Origin: Streptomyces inusitatus
GTDB lineage: Bacteria > Actinomycetota > Actinomycetes > Streptomycetales > Streptomycetaceae
Reading direction: 5' to 3'
Length of the DNA stretch: 64,000 nt
Assembly (NCBI RefSeq): GCF_014651115.1
Contig: NZ_BMWG01000010.1
Coordinates: 162,039 to 226,038 of the forward strand
The notes below the pieces were generated by a model that saw only the letters and a list, made by a program, of their open reading frames with translations, did not search any database and was not told where the DNA came from. A program made the position numbers and the translations under genes. Shown one piece after another: positions 24,233 to 33,368 of this stretch (positions are counted from its first letter, which is position 1; every line of letters starts with the position of its first letter).

Positions 24233-27200
24233 ATGGGGACACCAGTGACCCATATCGTGTTGCGGGTGCGGGGCGCCGTGCCCGCGCACCGGTGGGTGGA
24301 CGCGGCGGGTCCGGGCAAGTCGCCCGGGGCCGCCGGGTTGGTGGATCTCACCGGCCGCGGGGAGGCGGCGGCGCTCGCCGCGTTCCGCGAGGTGCAGTCG
24401 GCGCAGTGGCACGATGCCCTCGCCCGGGGCGAGGGCTGGACCCTGCGGGTGGTGCGGATGCCCGCGCCCGCCGACGGCCGGGGCGCCCTCGATCTCGTCT
24501 CGGTGGCGGCCCCGCGCACACCGGGCCTCGCCCTCCTCCCGTACGAGGCGGCGCGCGAACTGTGCGCCCGGGTGGCGCTGCCGGACGGGCCCGGCGACGC
24601 GCCGTTCCCCGCCGTGCCCGCGGCCCCCGGTCAGGAGGCCGCCCGTTACCCGAGCCGGCGGCGTGTCGAGGTGACCCCGCAGGCCGAGGTCGCCGGGGAC
24701 ACGGCCGAGTGGCTGCGGTCGCTGATGCCCGCGGTGAGCCCCGGCGAGGTGCGCACGGTCCTGGGGGCGGACGCCCCCGCGCCGTCCGCGCCGGACCCGC
24801 TCGGCGGCTCCCTGCTGCTCGACCGGCCCTGGGTGCGGGCGATCCCCGCCGACGCCGCCGGGCCGGACGCCGAGGTCGGCGTCGCCGAGCACAGCGAGGA
24901 CCCCCGGCACGCCTATCCGCTGGCGGTCGAGGTGCGCGCGGACGGGACGGTCGTCGTCGATCACGACATCCGTTCCGTCCCGCCCGAGGACGTGGACCGT
25001 CTCGTCGGCCGGCTGGTGCGCGGCGAGCGCCCGCCCGCGCCGGAGGCGATCACGCTGCCCGCCCGTATCGCCCGGCAGTTCGCCCGTACCCCCGACGCGC
25101 CCGCGATCCTGGCGGGGGACTCCGTCGTCTCCTACCGGGCGCTCGACGAGCGCTCCGCGGAGATCGCCGCGCTGCTGCGCAAGCACGGCCGCGGCCGGGG
25201 CTCAACCGTCGGCATCGCCCTGCCGCGGTCCGTCGACGCGATCGCCGCGGTCATCGCCGTGGTGCGGGTCGGCGGGGCCTATCTGCCGCTCGACGTCGCC
25301 TACCCCCGCGCGCGGGTGGCCTTCATGGCCGCCGACTCGGGCGTGGACACGGTGATCGGCGACGGGACGACCCTCGCGCCGTACACGGGCACGGGGACGG
25401 GGACCACGTCCGCGATCGACCTCGCGGACGCGGACGGTCTGCCGGGGGACCCGGAGTGGGCCGCCACGGGCGAGGACGACGCGCTGTACGTCCTCTACAC
25501 CTCCGGCTCCACGGGCACGCCCAAGGCCGTGGTGCACACGGTCGGCGCCATCGGCAATCTGGTGGACTGGCACACCCGTACGGCCACGGCGGAGACCGAG
25601 CCGAGGGTGCTTCAGTTCGCGAGCCTCAACTTCGACGTCGCCAGCCAGGAGATCCTCACCGCGCTCGCCGCCGGCAAGTGCCTGGTGCTCCCGCGCGACG
25701 AGGAGCGCACCGACCCGGAGGCGCTGGTCGCGCTGATGGCCCGGCAGCGGGTCACCGAGTTCTTCTGCCCGCAGGTGATGCTCCAGGAGATGTGCCGGGC
25801 GGCCGGCGAGAGCGGTGTCGCGCTGCCGTCGCTGCGCCACATCTACCAGTCGGGCGAGCCGCTGGTGATGAACGACGGCGTCGACCGCTTCCTCGAAGCC
25901 CATCCGCGCACCACCCTGCACAACCACTACGGCCCCACCGAGAGCCATGTCATCACCGCCTACCCGCTGCCCCGGCGGGGTCGCGGACACGCCAAGGGCC
26001 CGGTCGCGCTCGGGCCGCTGCTCGACACCTGCCGGGCGCATGTCCTCGACTCCCGGCTGCGCCCGGTCCCGGCGGGCGAGGTCGGCGAGCTGTACGCGGC
26101 GGCCCCCCAGCTGTCGCGCGGCTATCTGAACCGCCCGGGGATGACGGCGGAACGCTATGTCGCCGATCCGTTCGGCGCGCCCGGCGCGCGGATGTACCGC
26201 ACGGGCGACCTGGTGCGGCTGCTGCCGGACGGCGGGCTCGCCTATGTGGCGCGCGCCGACGCCCAGACGAAGATCCGCGGCCATCGGGTCGAGCCGGACG
26301 AGGTCACCGCGCGGCTGCTGGACCAGGCGGAGGTCGCCAACGCGGCGACGGTCGCCCGGCAGGGCGCGTCCGGGACCAATGTCCTGGTCGCGTACGTCGT
26401 ACCGCGTGGCGCCGGGGACGGTCTCGCCGCCCGGCTGCGGGAGCGGCTCGGCGCCTCGCTGCCCGAGTACATAGTGCCGTCCTCGGTGGTCCTGCTGGAC
26501 GCCCTGCCGCTGACGCCCAGCGGCAAGGTGGACAAGGCCGCCCTGCCGGACCACACCGCGCTGCCCGCCGAGACCTCCGGCACCCCGCGGACCGGCCCCC
26601 GGGCCGAACTGGCGGCCGTCTGGACCGAGATCCTCGGAGTCGCCGAGGTCGCCGACGAGGACGACTTCTTCCAGGTCGGCGGAAGCTCCCTCACCGCGAT
26701 CCAGGTCGCGTCCGCCGTACGGCGGCGGCTGGGCATCCGGCTCAATGTGCCCGACGTCGCCGAGCACTCGCGCTTCGACGCCCTCGCCGCGCTGGTCGAC
26801 TCCCGGTCGGCGGCCCCCGCCGCGCCTCAGACCGAGCCGGTCCTGCGGCCCCGGCCCGCCGAGCGGTACGAGCCCTTCGACCTCCTCGACCAGCAGCAGG
26901 CGTATCTGATCGGACGCGGCGGCGACATCGAGGGCGGCGGGGTGGCCTGCCATCTCTATCTGGAGTACGAGGGCGAGGAGGCGGCCCCGGACGGGGACCG
27001 CGAGGGCCCCGGCGTCCGGATCGAGGAGGTCCAGGAGGCGCTGCGGCGGCTGATCGACCGTCATGACATGCTGCGGACGGTCTTCGACGAGCAGAACATG
27101 ACCCAGCGGGTGCTGCGGTCCGAGGACATCACTCCGTACGTCTGCGAGATCGTCGACGCCGTGGCCGACCCGGGGGCCGCCGCCGCGGTCCGTGACCGGC

Positions 27201-30181
27201 TCTCCCACGAGAGCCGTCCCCCGGGGGTCTTCCCCCTGTTCAGCGTGGTGTTCATCCGGCTGCCCGAACGCGGGCTGCGGATGTGCGTCAGCATCGACGC
27301 CCTGCTCGCGGACGCCCGCGGCATCCAGGTGATCTTCGACGACTGGTCCGCCGCGCTCCGCGGCGACCTGGCCCCCGCCCCCGGCGCGCCCACCTTCCGG
27401 GAGTACGTCGCGGCGGTGGCCAGGCTCCGTGAGCAGCCCGAGTTCGAACGGGCGGCGGAGTACTGGCGGAAGCGGATCGAGACCCTGCCCTCCGGCCCCC
27501 GGATGCCGCTGCTGCGGGACCCGGCGGGGGCCGCGGCCCCGGTCTTCGTCAACCGCCGTCACACCCTCACGTCCGAGCGCTGGGCGCGGATCCGCGCGGA
27601 GGCGGCCCACCGAGGCCTCACCCCCACCGCGGTCGTCCTCGGGGCCTACGCCTGGGCCCTCGCGCAGTGGGCGGACGACCCCAGGTTCCTGCTCAATGTG
27701 CCGAGCATGAGCCGCTACCCGGTCCACCCCGGCGTCGACGACATCGTCGGCGAGTGCGCCTCCTTCACCCTGCTGGAGGTCGACACCTCGGGCGTCGCCG
27801 CCTTCGACCGGCTGGCGGCCCGCGTACAGCGCCGGCTGCTCGACGATCTGGACCACCGCCACTTCACCGGCATGGACGTCACCCGGGAGCTCATCCGCCG
27901 CAACGGCGGTGTCACCGAGGCGCTCGCGCCCGTGGTCATGACCAGTGAACTCGGCGTCGGCGACGGCGTGGACGAGATCTTCGACGGACGGCTGCGGGAG
28001 ACCTACGCGCTCAGCCAGACCCCCCAGGTGTGGATGGATCTGCTGCTGCGCGAGCGCGCCGGGTCCCTGGTGCTCAACTGGGACGTGGTGGAGGAGCTCT
28101 TCCCGCCGGCCGTCGTCGACGGGGTGTTCCGGCTGCTGATCGCGCAGCTGGAGGCCCTCGGCGACGCCGTCTCCGCCTGGTCCGAGCCTCCGGTGGCGGC
28201 CGTCGGGGAGACGGTGGCCCGGGAGCGCGGCGAGGGGCCCGCGCGCATCGCGCGCGGCCTGCCGCCGCACACGGTGATCCGCGAGCGGGCCCTGAGCGAC
28301 GCCGACGCCCCCGCCCTGGTGGACGGCGACACCGCCCTGACCCGGGGCGAGCTGGCGGCTGCGGCCCGTACCGTCGCGCTGGACGTCGCCGACGCGCTCG
28401 GGCGAGCCGCCGGGGAGTCCGGCGAACCGGTGGCGGTCCTGGTGCGGCGCGGCTGGCGGCAGTACGCGGCCTGCCTCGGCGTCATGGAGACCGGCCGGGC
28501 CTATCTGCCCCTGGACACCGAGCTGCCGCCCGAGCGGATCGCCGCCGTGCTGCGGCAGGCCGGCGTCCGGGTCGCGGTGACCGACGCGGCGACCCGCGCG
28601 CTGGTCCCCTCCGGGGTGCTCCGCGTCGACGCCGGGGCCGGTCCGGCCGCGGACGGCGCGTCCTGGCGTACCCCCTGGCCCGGCGGACCGGCCGGCCGGT
28701 CCGGATCCGCGTGGGCGTACGTCCTGTTCACCTCCGGCTCCACCGGCGAGCCGAAGGGCGTGCCGATCACCTTCGACGGCCTCGCCAACTGTGTGGAGCA
28801 CACCATCGACCGTCTCGGCCTCGACGAGACGGACACCTCCCTGGCGGTGGCCTCCCTCCACCACGACCTTTCGCTGTTCGACCTGTTCGTGATGCTCGGC
28901 GCGGGCGGCACGGTCGTCGTGGCGGGACGCGGCCAAGAGGCCGACGCCCAGGAGTGGGCGCGCGCCGTCGACCGGCACGAGGTCACCTCGCTGTGCGCCG
29001 CGCCCGCCGTGGTGGAGATGCTGCTCGACGGCGCGGGCACCGCCGCCGCGCCCGCCCTGCCGTCGCTGCGACGGGTGCTGACCGGCGGCGACTGGGTGCC
29101 CCTGCCGCTCCTCGACCGGCTGCGCGCGGCCGCACCCGAGGTGCGCCCGGTGAGCATCGGCGGTCCCACCGAGACCACCGGCTGGAACATCGCCCACGAG
29201 GTGGACGGCCCCGACGCCGTCGGCGCCGACTGGTCGACCGTCCCGTACGGGCGGCCCATCCCCGGGACGTACTACCGGGTGGTGGACGGCGACTTCCGGG
29301 ACCGGCCCGCGTGGGCGAGCGGCGAACTGGTCGTCTCGGGTGTGGGGGTGACGCCCGGCTACCTCACCGCGGACGGGATCTCCCGCGACCGCCACGGCAC
29401 GGACCCGGACACCGGCGAGGTGTTCTTCCGCACCGGCGACCTCGGACGCTTCCGCGACGGACTCATCGAGTTCATCGGCCGCGCCGACGACCAGGTGCAG
29501 ATCCGCGGCCACCGGGTGGAGCCGGGCGAGGTGACCGCCTTCCTCAACGGCCTCCCCGGGGTGCGCCGTTCGGCGGTGCTCCCGCTGCCGGGGCCGGTGC
29601 CCGGCACGGTGCGCGCGCTCGTCGCCTTCGTGGTACTGGCCGACGGCGTCGACCCGCGCGCCGTACAGGGCTGGGTCATGACCGGGCTGCCGCCCGCGCT
29701 CCGCCCCCAGCGCCTGATCGCCGTCACCACCCTGCCCACCAGCCGCAACGGCAAGGTGGACCGGGCCGCGCTGCTGCGCGCGTACGAGAGCGAGCACGCG
29801 GGCGGCGACAGCGGCGAACAGACGGCGGCCGACGACGGCTCGTCCGACGGCGCGCTGGAGTGGCTGGTCCGCGATGTGTGGAGCCGCCGTCTGGAGGTGG
29901 ACCGGGTCCTGCCGGACGACAACTTCTTCCTGCTCGGCGGCGATTCCCTGGTCGTCTCACGGGTGGTGCTGGACCTGCGGGCGATCCTGCCCGGGGCCCG
30001 CATCAGACCCGGCGGCATCTTCTCCACCCGCAGCGCCGCCGAGTTCGCGGCCCTGCTGCGCCGCACCGAGGCCGACCCCGGCCGGCTGGAGGAGATCGCC
30101 GGTCTGTACCGGGAGGTCTCCGAGCTGAGCGAGGACGAGCTGGACGCCTATCTGGGGGGCGAGGGCGATGACGAGCGGTGA
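24233..30181 (+). CDS. NRPS with A-T-Cy-A-T architecture and proline-like first A domain
   Basis: 1982 residues. Positions 1-280 form a poorly conserved region with no HHxxxDG. A1 spans about 285-780; its pocket by manual alignment is D-V-Q-F-Y-S-H-V-I-K, close to the proline code (D-V-Q-x-x-A-H-V-V-K), with the clade's NHYGPTESHV. T1 is at FFQVGGSSL (about 812). The Cy domain (875-1310) opens with DLLDQQQAYLIGR and has DALLADARG as its DxxxxD motif. A2 (1355-1850) reads D-L-F-C-L-G-I-G-W-K, nearest to Cys-type pockets with Trp at 331; Ser or Thr is not excluded. T2 is at FFLLGGDSL (about 1898). The likely job is to load (3-hydroxy)proline and condense and cyclise it with Cys/Ser into a thiazoline or oxazoline, the place taken by MbtA/MbtB with salicylate. 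Its stop overlaps the SDR start by 14 bp. Confidence 0.92.
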   Translation: MGTPVTHIVLRVRGAVPAHRWVDAAGPGKSPGAAGLVDLTGRGEAAALAAFREVQSAQWHDALARGEGWTLRVVRMPAPADGRGALDLVSVAAPRTPGLALLPYEAARELCARVALPDGPGDAPFPAVPAAPGQEAARYPSRRRVEVTPQAEVAGDTAEWLRSLMPAVSPGEVRTVLGADAPAPSAPDPLGGSLLLDRPWVRAIPADAAGPDAEVGVAEHSEDPRHAYPLAVEVRADGTVVVDHDIRSVPPEDVDRLVGRLVRGERPPAPEAITLPARIARQFARTPDAPAILAGDSVVSYRALDERSAEIAALLRKHGRGRGSTVGIALPRSVDAIAAVIAVVRVGGAYLPLDVAYPRARVAFMAADSGVDTVIGDGTTLAPYTGTGTGTTSAIDLADADGLPGDPEWAATGEDDALYVLYTSGSTGTPKAVVHTVGAIGNLVDWHTRTATAETEPRVLQFASLNFDVASQEILTALAAGKCLVLPRDEERTDPEALVALMARQRVTEFFCPQVMLQEMCRAAGESGVALPSLRHIYQSGEPLVMNDGVDRFLEAHPRTTLHNHYGPTESHVITAYPLPRRGRGHAKGPVALGPLLDTCRAHVLDSRLRPVPAGEVGELYAAAPQLSRGYLNRPGMTAERYVADPFGAPGARMYRTGDLVRLLPDGGLAYVARADAQTKIRGHRVEPDEVTARLLDQAEVANAATVARQGASGTNVLVAYVVPRGAGDGLAARLRERLGASLPEYIVPSSVVLLDALPLTPSGKVDKAALPDHTALPAETSGTPRTGPRAELAAVWTEILGVAEVADEDDFFQVGGSSLTAIQVASAVRRRLGIRLNVPDVAEHSRFDALAALVDSRSAAPAAPQTEPVLRPRPAERYEPFDLLDQQQAYLIGRGGDIEGGGVACHLYLEYEGEEAAPDGDREGPGVRIEEVQEALRRLIDRHDMLRTVFDEQNMTQRVLRSEDITPYVCEIVDAVADPGAAAAVRDRLSHESRPPGVFPLFSVVFIRLPERGLRMCVSIDALLADARGIQVIFDDWSAALRGDLAPAPGAPTFREYVAAVARLREQPEFERAAEYWRKRIETLPSGPRMPLLRDPAGAAAPVFVNRRHTLTSERWARIRAEAAHRGLTPTAVVLGAYAWALAQWADDPRFLLNVPSMSRYPVHPGVDDIVGECASFTLLEVDTSGVAAFDRLAARVQRRLLDDLDHRHFTGMDVTRELIRRNGGVTEALAPVVMTSELGVGDGVDEIFDGRLRETYALSQTPQVWMDLLLRERAGSLVLNWDVVEELFPPAVVDGVFRLLIAQLEALGDAVSAWSEPPVAAVGETVARERGEGPARIARGLPPHTVIRERALSDADAPALVDGDTALTRGELAAAARTVALDVADALGRAAGESGEPVAVLVRRGWRQYAACLGVMETGRAYLPLDTELPPERIAAVLRQAGVRVAVTDAATRALVPSGVLRVDAGAGPAADGASWRTPWPGGPAGRSGSAWAYVLFTSGSTGEPKGVPITFDGLANCVEHTIDRLGLDETDTSLAVASLHHDLSLFDLFVMLGAGGTVVVAGRGQEADAQEWARAVDRHEVTSLCAAPAVVEMLLDGAGTAAAPALPSLRRVLTGGDWVPLPLLDRLRAAAPEVRPVSIGGPTETTGWNIAHEVDGPDAVGADWSTVPYGRPIPGTYYRVVDGDFRDRPAWASGELVVSGVGVTPGYLTADGISRDRHGTDPDTGEVFFRTGDLGRFRDGLIEFIGRADDQVQIRGHRVEPGEVTAFLNGLPGVRRSAVLPLPGPVPGTVRALVAFVVLADGVDPRAVQGWVMTGLPPALRPQRLIAVTTLPTSRNGKVDRAALLRAYESEHAGGDSGEQTAADDGSSDGALEWLVRDVWSRRLEVDRVLPDDNFFLLGGDSLVVSRVVLDLRAILPGARIRPGGIFSTRSAAEFAALLRRTEADPGRLEEIAGLYREVSELSEDELDAYLGGEGDDER

Positions 30182-31001
30182 ACCGGCCGAGGGGCCGCAG
30201 GCGTACGTCCGGGTCCGCGGACCGGTACGGGAGCGGTACGCCCTGATCACCGGGGCCAGTTCGGGCCTGGGCGCGGCCTTCGCGGACCGGCTCGCCCGAA
30301 GCGGCTACTCCCTGGTGCTCGTCGCCCGGGACCGGGACCGGCTGTCGGCCGTCGCCGAGCGGGTGACCGGGCGGTACGGGACGCGCTGTGAGGTGCTGCC
30401 CGCCGATCTGGCGTCCGCCGCCGACCGCCGCGCCGTCGTGGAGCGTCTCGGGCGGGGCGTCGACTTCCTGGTGAACGCCGCCGGGTTCGGCGTCTCGGGA
30501 TCCTTCTGGTCCGTGGAGAGCGCCGCGCTGGACGCCCAGCTCGCGGTCAACGTCACCAGCACCCAGGAGTTCACCCGGGCCGCCGTCGCCCACATGCTGG
30601 AGAACGGCGGCGGAACGGTCGTCAACCTCTCCTCCATCACCGGCCTGGTGCCGGGGCGGGGATCGACCTACGCCGCCTCCAAGGCGTGGGTCCTCTACTT
30701 CTCGCAGGGGCTGAGCCACGCCCTGCGCGGCACGAACACCCGGGTGATGGTCCTCGCCCCCGGTTTCGTGCGCACCGAGTTCCACGCACGGGCGGGCATC
30801 GACGTGCGGACGGTCGGCGACGGCTGGTGGATGGATCCGCACGATGTCGTCGACCAGTGCCTCGTGGACCTCCGAAGAGGAAAGACGTTCTCGATGCCCG
30901 GGATCCGCAACAAGGCGTTCATCGCCGCGGTCTCCCGGCTGCCGAGGGCACTCGCCCAGCGGGTGAACCGCATGCTCGGCAACGCCGGCGCGCGCGCGTA
31001 G
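30168..31001 (+). CDS. Short-chain dehydrogenase/reductase, possible trans-acting ketoreductase
   Basis: 277-residue classical SDR (COG0300-like). NADP site TGASSGLG near residue 28, NAAG core motif, catalytic Ser in NLSSITG and YAASK. The C-terminal tail RGKTFSMPGIRNK is typical of the DltE/YqjQ-like subgroup. The PKS in this cluster lacks a KR domain although a mycobactin-type hydroxy acid needs one, so reduction of the ACP-bound 2-methyl-3-oxobutyrate in trans is the simplest role. Its start lies 14 bp inside the upstream NRPS gene, and a 35-bp spacer leads to the lipoprotein gene. Confidence 0.85.
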   Translation: MTSGEPAEGPQAYVRVRGPVRERYALITGASSGLGAAFADRLARSGYSLVLVARDRDRLSAVAERVTGRYGTRCEVLPADLASAADRRAVVERLGRGVDFLVNAAGFGVSGSFWSVESAALDAQLAVNVTSTQEFTRAAVAHMLENGGGTVVNLSSITGLVPGRGSTYAASKAWVLYFSQGLSHALRGTNTRVMVLAPGFVRTEFHARAGIDVRTVGDGWWMDPHDVVDQCLVDLRRGKTFSMPGIRNKAFIAAVSRLPRALAQRVNRMLGNAGARA

Positions 31002-31036
31002 AACAAGCAAGAAGAATCAGCGAAAGAAGAAGAACC

Positions 31037-32056
31037 ATGAGCAAGCGTCGTGTCCTTGTCGCAGCGGCCCTGGTGGCCCCGCTGCTCCTCAGCGGCTGCG
31101 GTACGTCGTCGGAGAAGGACGGTGCGGACGGCGGCAAGGGCGGGGAGAAGGCTCCCGCCGAGAAGACGACCCGCAGCGTCACCCACGCGCTCGGCACCCT
31201 GAACGTGCCGACCGCGCCCAAGTCCGTGGTCGCGCTGGACGAGGTCGCCGGACTCACCCTCCTGTCCCTCGGCATCAAGCCCAAGGTCGTCTACAAGGCG
31301 AGCGCCCAGCCGCGCGCCCAGGAGATCCTTGAGGCCGGGGGCGTCGAGGTGCGCGATGTGACGGTCGGCACCCTCCCCGCCATGGAGAAGCTCACCGTCG
31401 ACGGACCCGACCTGATGGTCGGCACCGGGGCGGCCGGGCCGGCGGGCGTCGGCTACAAGAAGCTGACCAAGCTGGCGCCCACCGTCGTCCTGCCCATCGA
31501 GGGCACCTGGCGCGAGATCGTCGCCAACACCGCGGGCTACTTCGGCAAGGAGGAGATCGGCAAGCGGCAGATCGCCGCGACGGAGGCGCTCCTGAAGAAG
31601 CCAGCGGAGGCCAACAAGGCGGAGAAGGGCGACGAGACGCTCTCCCTGCTCGGCAACTCCTTCGGGCAGAACGACTTCACCATGCCCCCGCACGTGCCGA
31701 TCTCCACCCTGGTCGCCGAGGCCGGATTCACCCGCCCCGAGTTCCAGCGGCGCGAGGTCAAGGGCTACTCGGTGCCGCTGTCCTCGGAGTTTCTGTCCGA
31801 GCAGGACGCCGAGCTGATCGTGATCCCCAAGGGGGCCTACTACGACCCGGCCGCGCTCCAGAAGAAGCCGACCTTCAAGGAGCTGAAGGGCGAGGTCGTC
31901 ATCCCGGACGCCGACATCTGGTACGGCATGTCCGGATTCGCCTTCTACGCGTCCGCGTACGACCTGAACACGCTCGCCTCCGGACAGGGTGAGCTGACCT
32001 CGCAGAAGACCGTCCAGGACGTCTGGAAGACCTATCTCTCCGAGACGACGAAGTAG
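31037..32056 (+). CDS. Ferric-siderophore-binding lipoprotein (periplasmic-binding-protein family 2)
   Basis: 339 residues. The signal peptide has a KRR n-region, a hydrophobic core and lipobox LLSGC, so Cys about 20 is lipidated and the protein sits on the outer membrane face. The mature part has the FepB/FecB pattern, e.g. KSVVALDEVAGLTLLSLGIKPKVV and later YGMSGFAFYAS. It would capture the ferric siderophore. No FecCD-type permease follows, so uptake may pass through the IrtAB-like pair or a permease elsewhere. The translation start has AGAAGAAGAA upstream. The gene ends just before a strong hairpin. Confidence 0.88.
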   Translation: MSKRRVLVAAALVAPLLLSGCGTSSEKDGADGGKGGEKAPAEKTTRSVTHALGTLNVPTAPKSVVALDEVAGLTLLSLGIKPKVVYKASAQPRAQEILEAGGVEVRDVTVGTLPAMEKLTVDGPDLMVGTGAAGPAGVGYKKLTKLAPTVVLPIEGTWREIVANTAGYFGKEEIGKRQIAATEALLKKPAEANKAEKGDETLSLLGNSFGQNDFTMPPHVPISTLVAEAGFTRPEFQRREVKGYSVPLSSEFLSEQDAELIVIPKGAYYDPAALQKKPTFKELKGEVVIPDADIWYGMSGFAFYASAYDLNTLASGQGELTSQKTVQDVWKTYLSETTK

Positions 32057-32062
32057 TCGGTC

Positions 32063-32096
32063 CCGCGGTGCCCCGGAGCGCTCCGGGGCACCGCGG
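32063..32096. terminator. Perfect 34-bp palindrome, probable terminator or attenuator
   Basis: Arms CCGCGGTGCCCCGGAGC and its exact complement meet without a mismatch, 6 bp after the lipoprotein stop. The stem is 17 bp and very GC-rich, with no clear T-tract, as is common in Streptomyces. It separates biosynthesis plus binding protein from the export genes and may lower their expression. Confidence 0.75.
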
Positions 32097-32141
32097 TCCG
32101 TCGAGATCCATTTACCGCACACCCATACCGGTCAGGGAGAA

Positions 32142-33368
32142 TTGGTGGCAGAGGGGAAAGGAACCGCGATGCCGATGTGGCTCGTCGCGCTGTTCCTGTC
32201 GATATTCACGTTCTACACGGACGATCATGTGATCGCGGGGATACTCCCCGAGGTGGCCGAGGGGCTCTCGGTCTCCGAGGCCGTCGCCGGCCAGCTCGTC
32301 ACGGTGTTCTCGCTGACGATCGCGCTCGTCACACCCCTGGCCGGACTGCTGCTGTCCCATGTCGCCCGGCGCGCGGTGGTGCTGAGCGCGCTGGCCGTCT
32401 TCACCGCCGCCAATCTGGCCGCCACCGCGACCGACTCGTACGCGGTGATGGTGGGGCTGCGCGTCGCCGCCGCCCTGGCCGCCGCCGCGGCGACTCCGCT
32501 GATCTTCGCCAGCACCGCCGAGCTGGCCCCCGCCGAGCGCCGGGGACGGTATCTGTCGGTCCTGGCGATCGGCGTCACCGGCTCCATCGCCTTCGGCGTG
32601 CCGCTGGGGAGCTGGATCGGCACCGGCCTGGGCTGGCAGGCCACCTTCGGCACGATGGCGGGCCTGGGCGCGCTGAGTCTGGTGCTCGTCGCCCTCTTCC
32701 TGCCCGCGACCGAGCCGACCGTCCCGCTCCCCCTGCGGCAGCAGGTCCGCGCGCTGTCCGCCCGGCCGATCTCCCTCGCCCTCACCGGCGGCGGAGTGGC
32801 GATCATGGGCTCGATCATGCTGCTGACCTATCTCGTCCCCTATTTGCAGAGCCTGCTCAGCGCCGGTGACAGCGTGCGCGGCCTCGTCTTCGCCGTGCTC
32901 GGCGTCGCCGGGACCGTCGGCGTCTTCGCGGGCGGGTTCGCCACCGACCGGCTCGGCGCGGACCGCACCATCCGGCTGGGCCTCGGCGCGTTCACCGCCG
33001 TGATGCTCACCCTGGCCGCGCTGTGGTGGCTGCGGCCCGTCCCGACGGCGCTCTTCCTGCCGCTGGTGGCCCTCTGGGGCGCGCTCGCCTACCTCAGCTC
33101 GCCCGCCGTCCAGACCCGGCTGCACCAGGTCGCCGGTGAACTCACCGCCCAGGCCCTGGCCCTGAACACGAGCTTCGGCTACCTCGGCATCGCCATCGGC
33201 GGGGCGCTCGGCGGAGTCATCGTCTCCCAGGCGGGCCCGGGCTGGCTGCCCGTCGCCACCGCCGTCACCTCCCTGCTCGCGCTGGGGCTGATCACCCTCG
33301 CGTTCCGGCAGCCGCCCGCCGCCCCCGTACCCCAGGCCGCCGACGACCGGCGAGGAGCGTCCCAGTGA
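32142..33368 (+). CDS. MFS transporter, DHA1-type drug/siderophore exporter
   Basis: 408 residues with about twelve membrane helices. The N-half has the DHA1-type motifs, including RRGRYLSVLAIGVTGSI and GVPLGSWIGTGLGWQATF. Such pumps export siderophores or related small molecules using the proton gradient. The GTG at 32142 has GGGAGA upstream; ATG 32169 with AAAGGA is an equally good start and would begin MPMWLVALF. It ends in a GTGA overlap with the first ABC gene, so MFS and ABC genes are co-transcribed. Confidence 0.85.
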   Translation: MVAEGKGTAMPMWLVALFLSIFTFYTDDHVIAGILPEVAEGLSVSEAVAGQLVTVFSLTIALVTPLAGLLLSHVARRAVVLSALAVFTAANLAATATDSYAVMVGLRVAAALAAAAATPLIFASTAELAPAERRGRYLSVLAIGVTGSIAFGVPLGSWIGTGLGWQATFGTMAGLGALSLVLVALFLPATEPTVPLPLRQQVRALSARPISLALTGGGVAIMGSIMLLTYLVPYLQSLLSAGDSVRGLVFAVLGVAGTVGVFAGGFATDRLGADRTIRLGLGAFTAVMLTLAALWWLRPVPTALFLPLVALWGALAYLSSPAVQTRLHQVAGELTAQALALNTSFGYLGIAIGGALGGVIVSQAGPGWLPVATAVTSLLALGLITLAFRQPPAAPVPQAADDRRGASQ

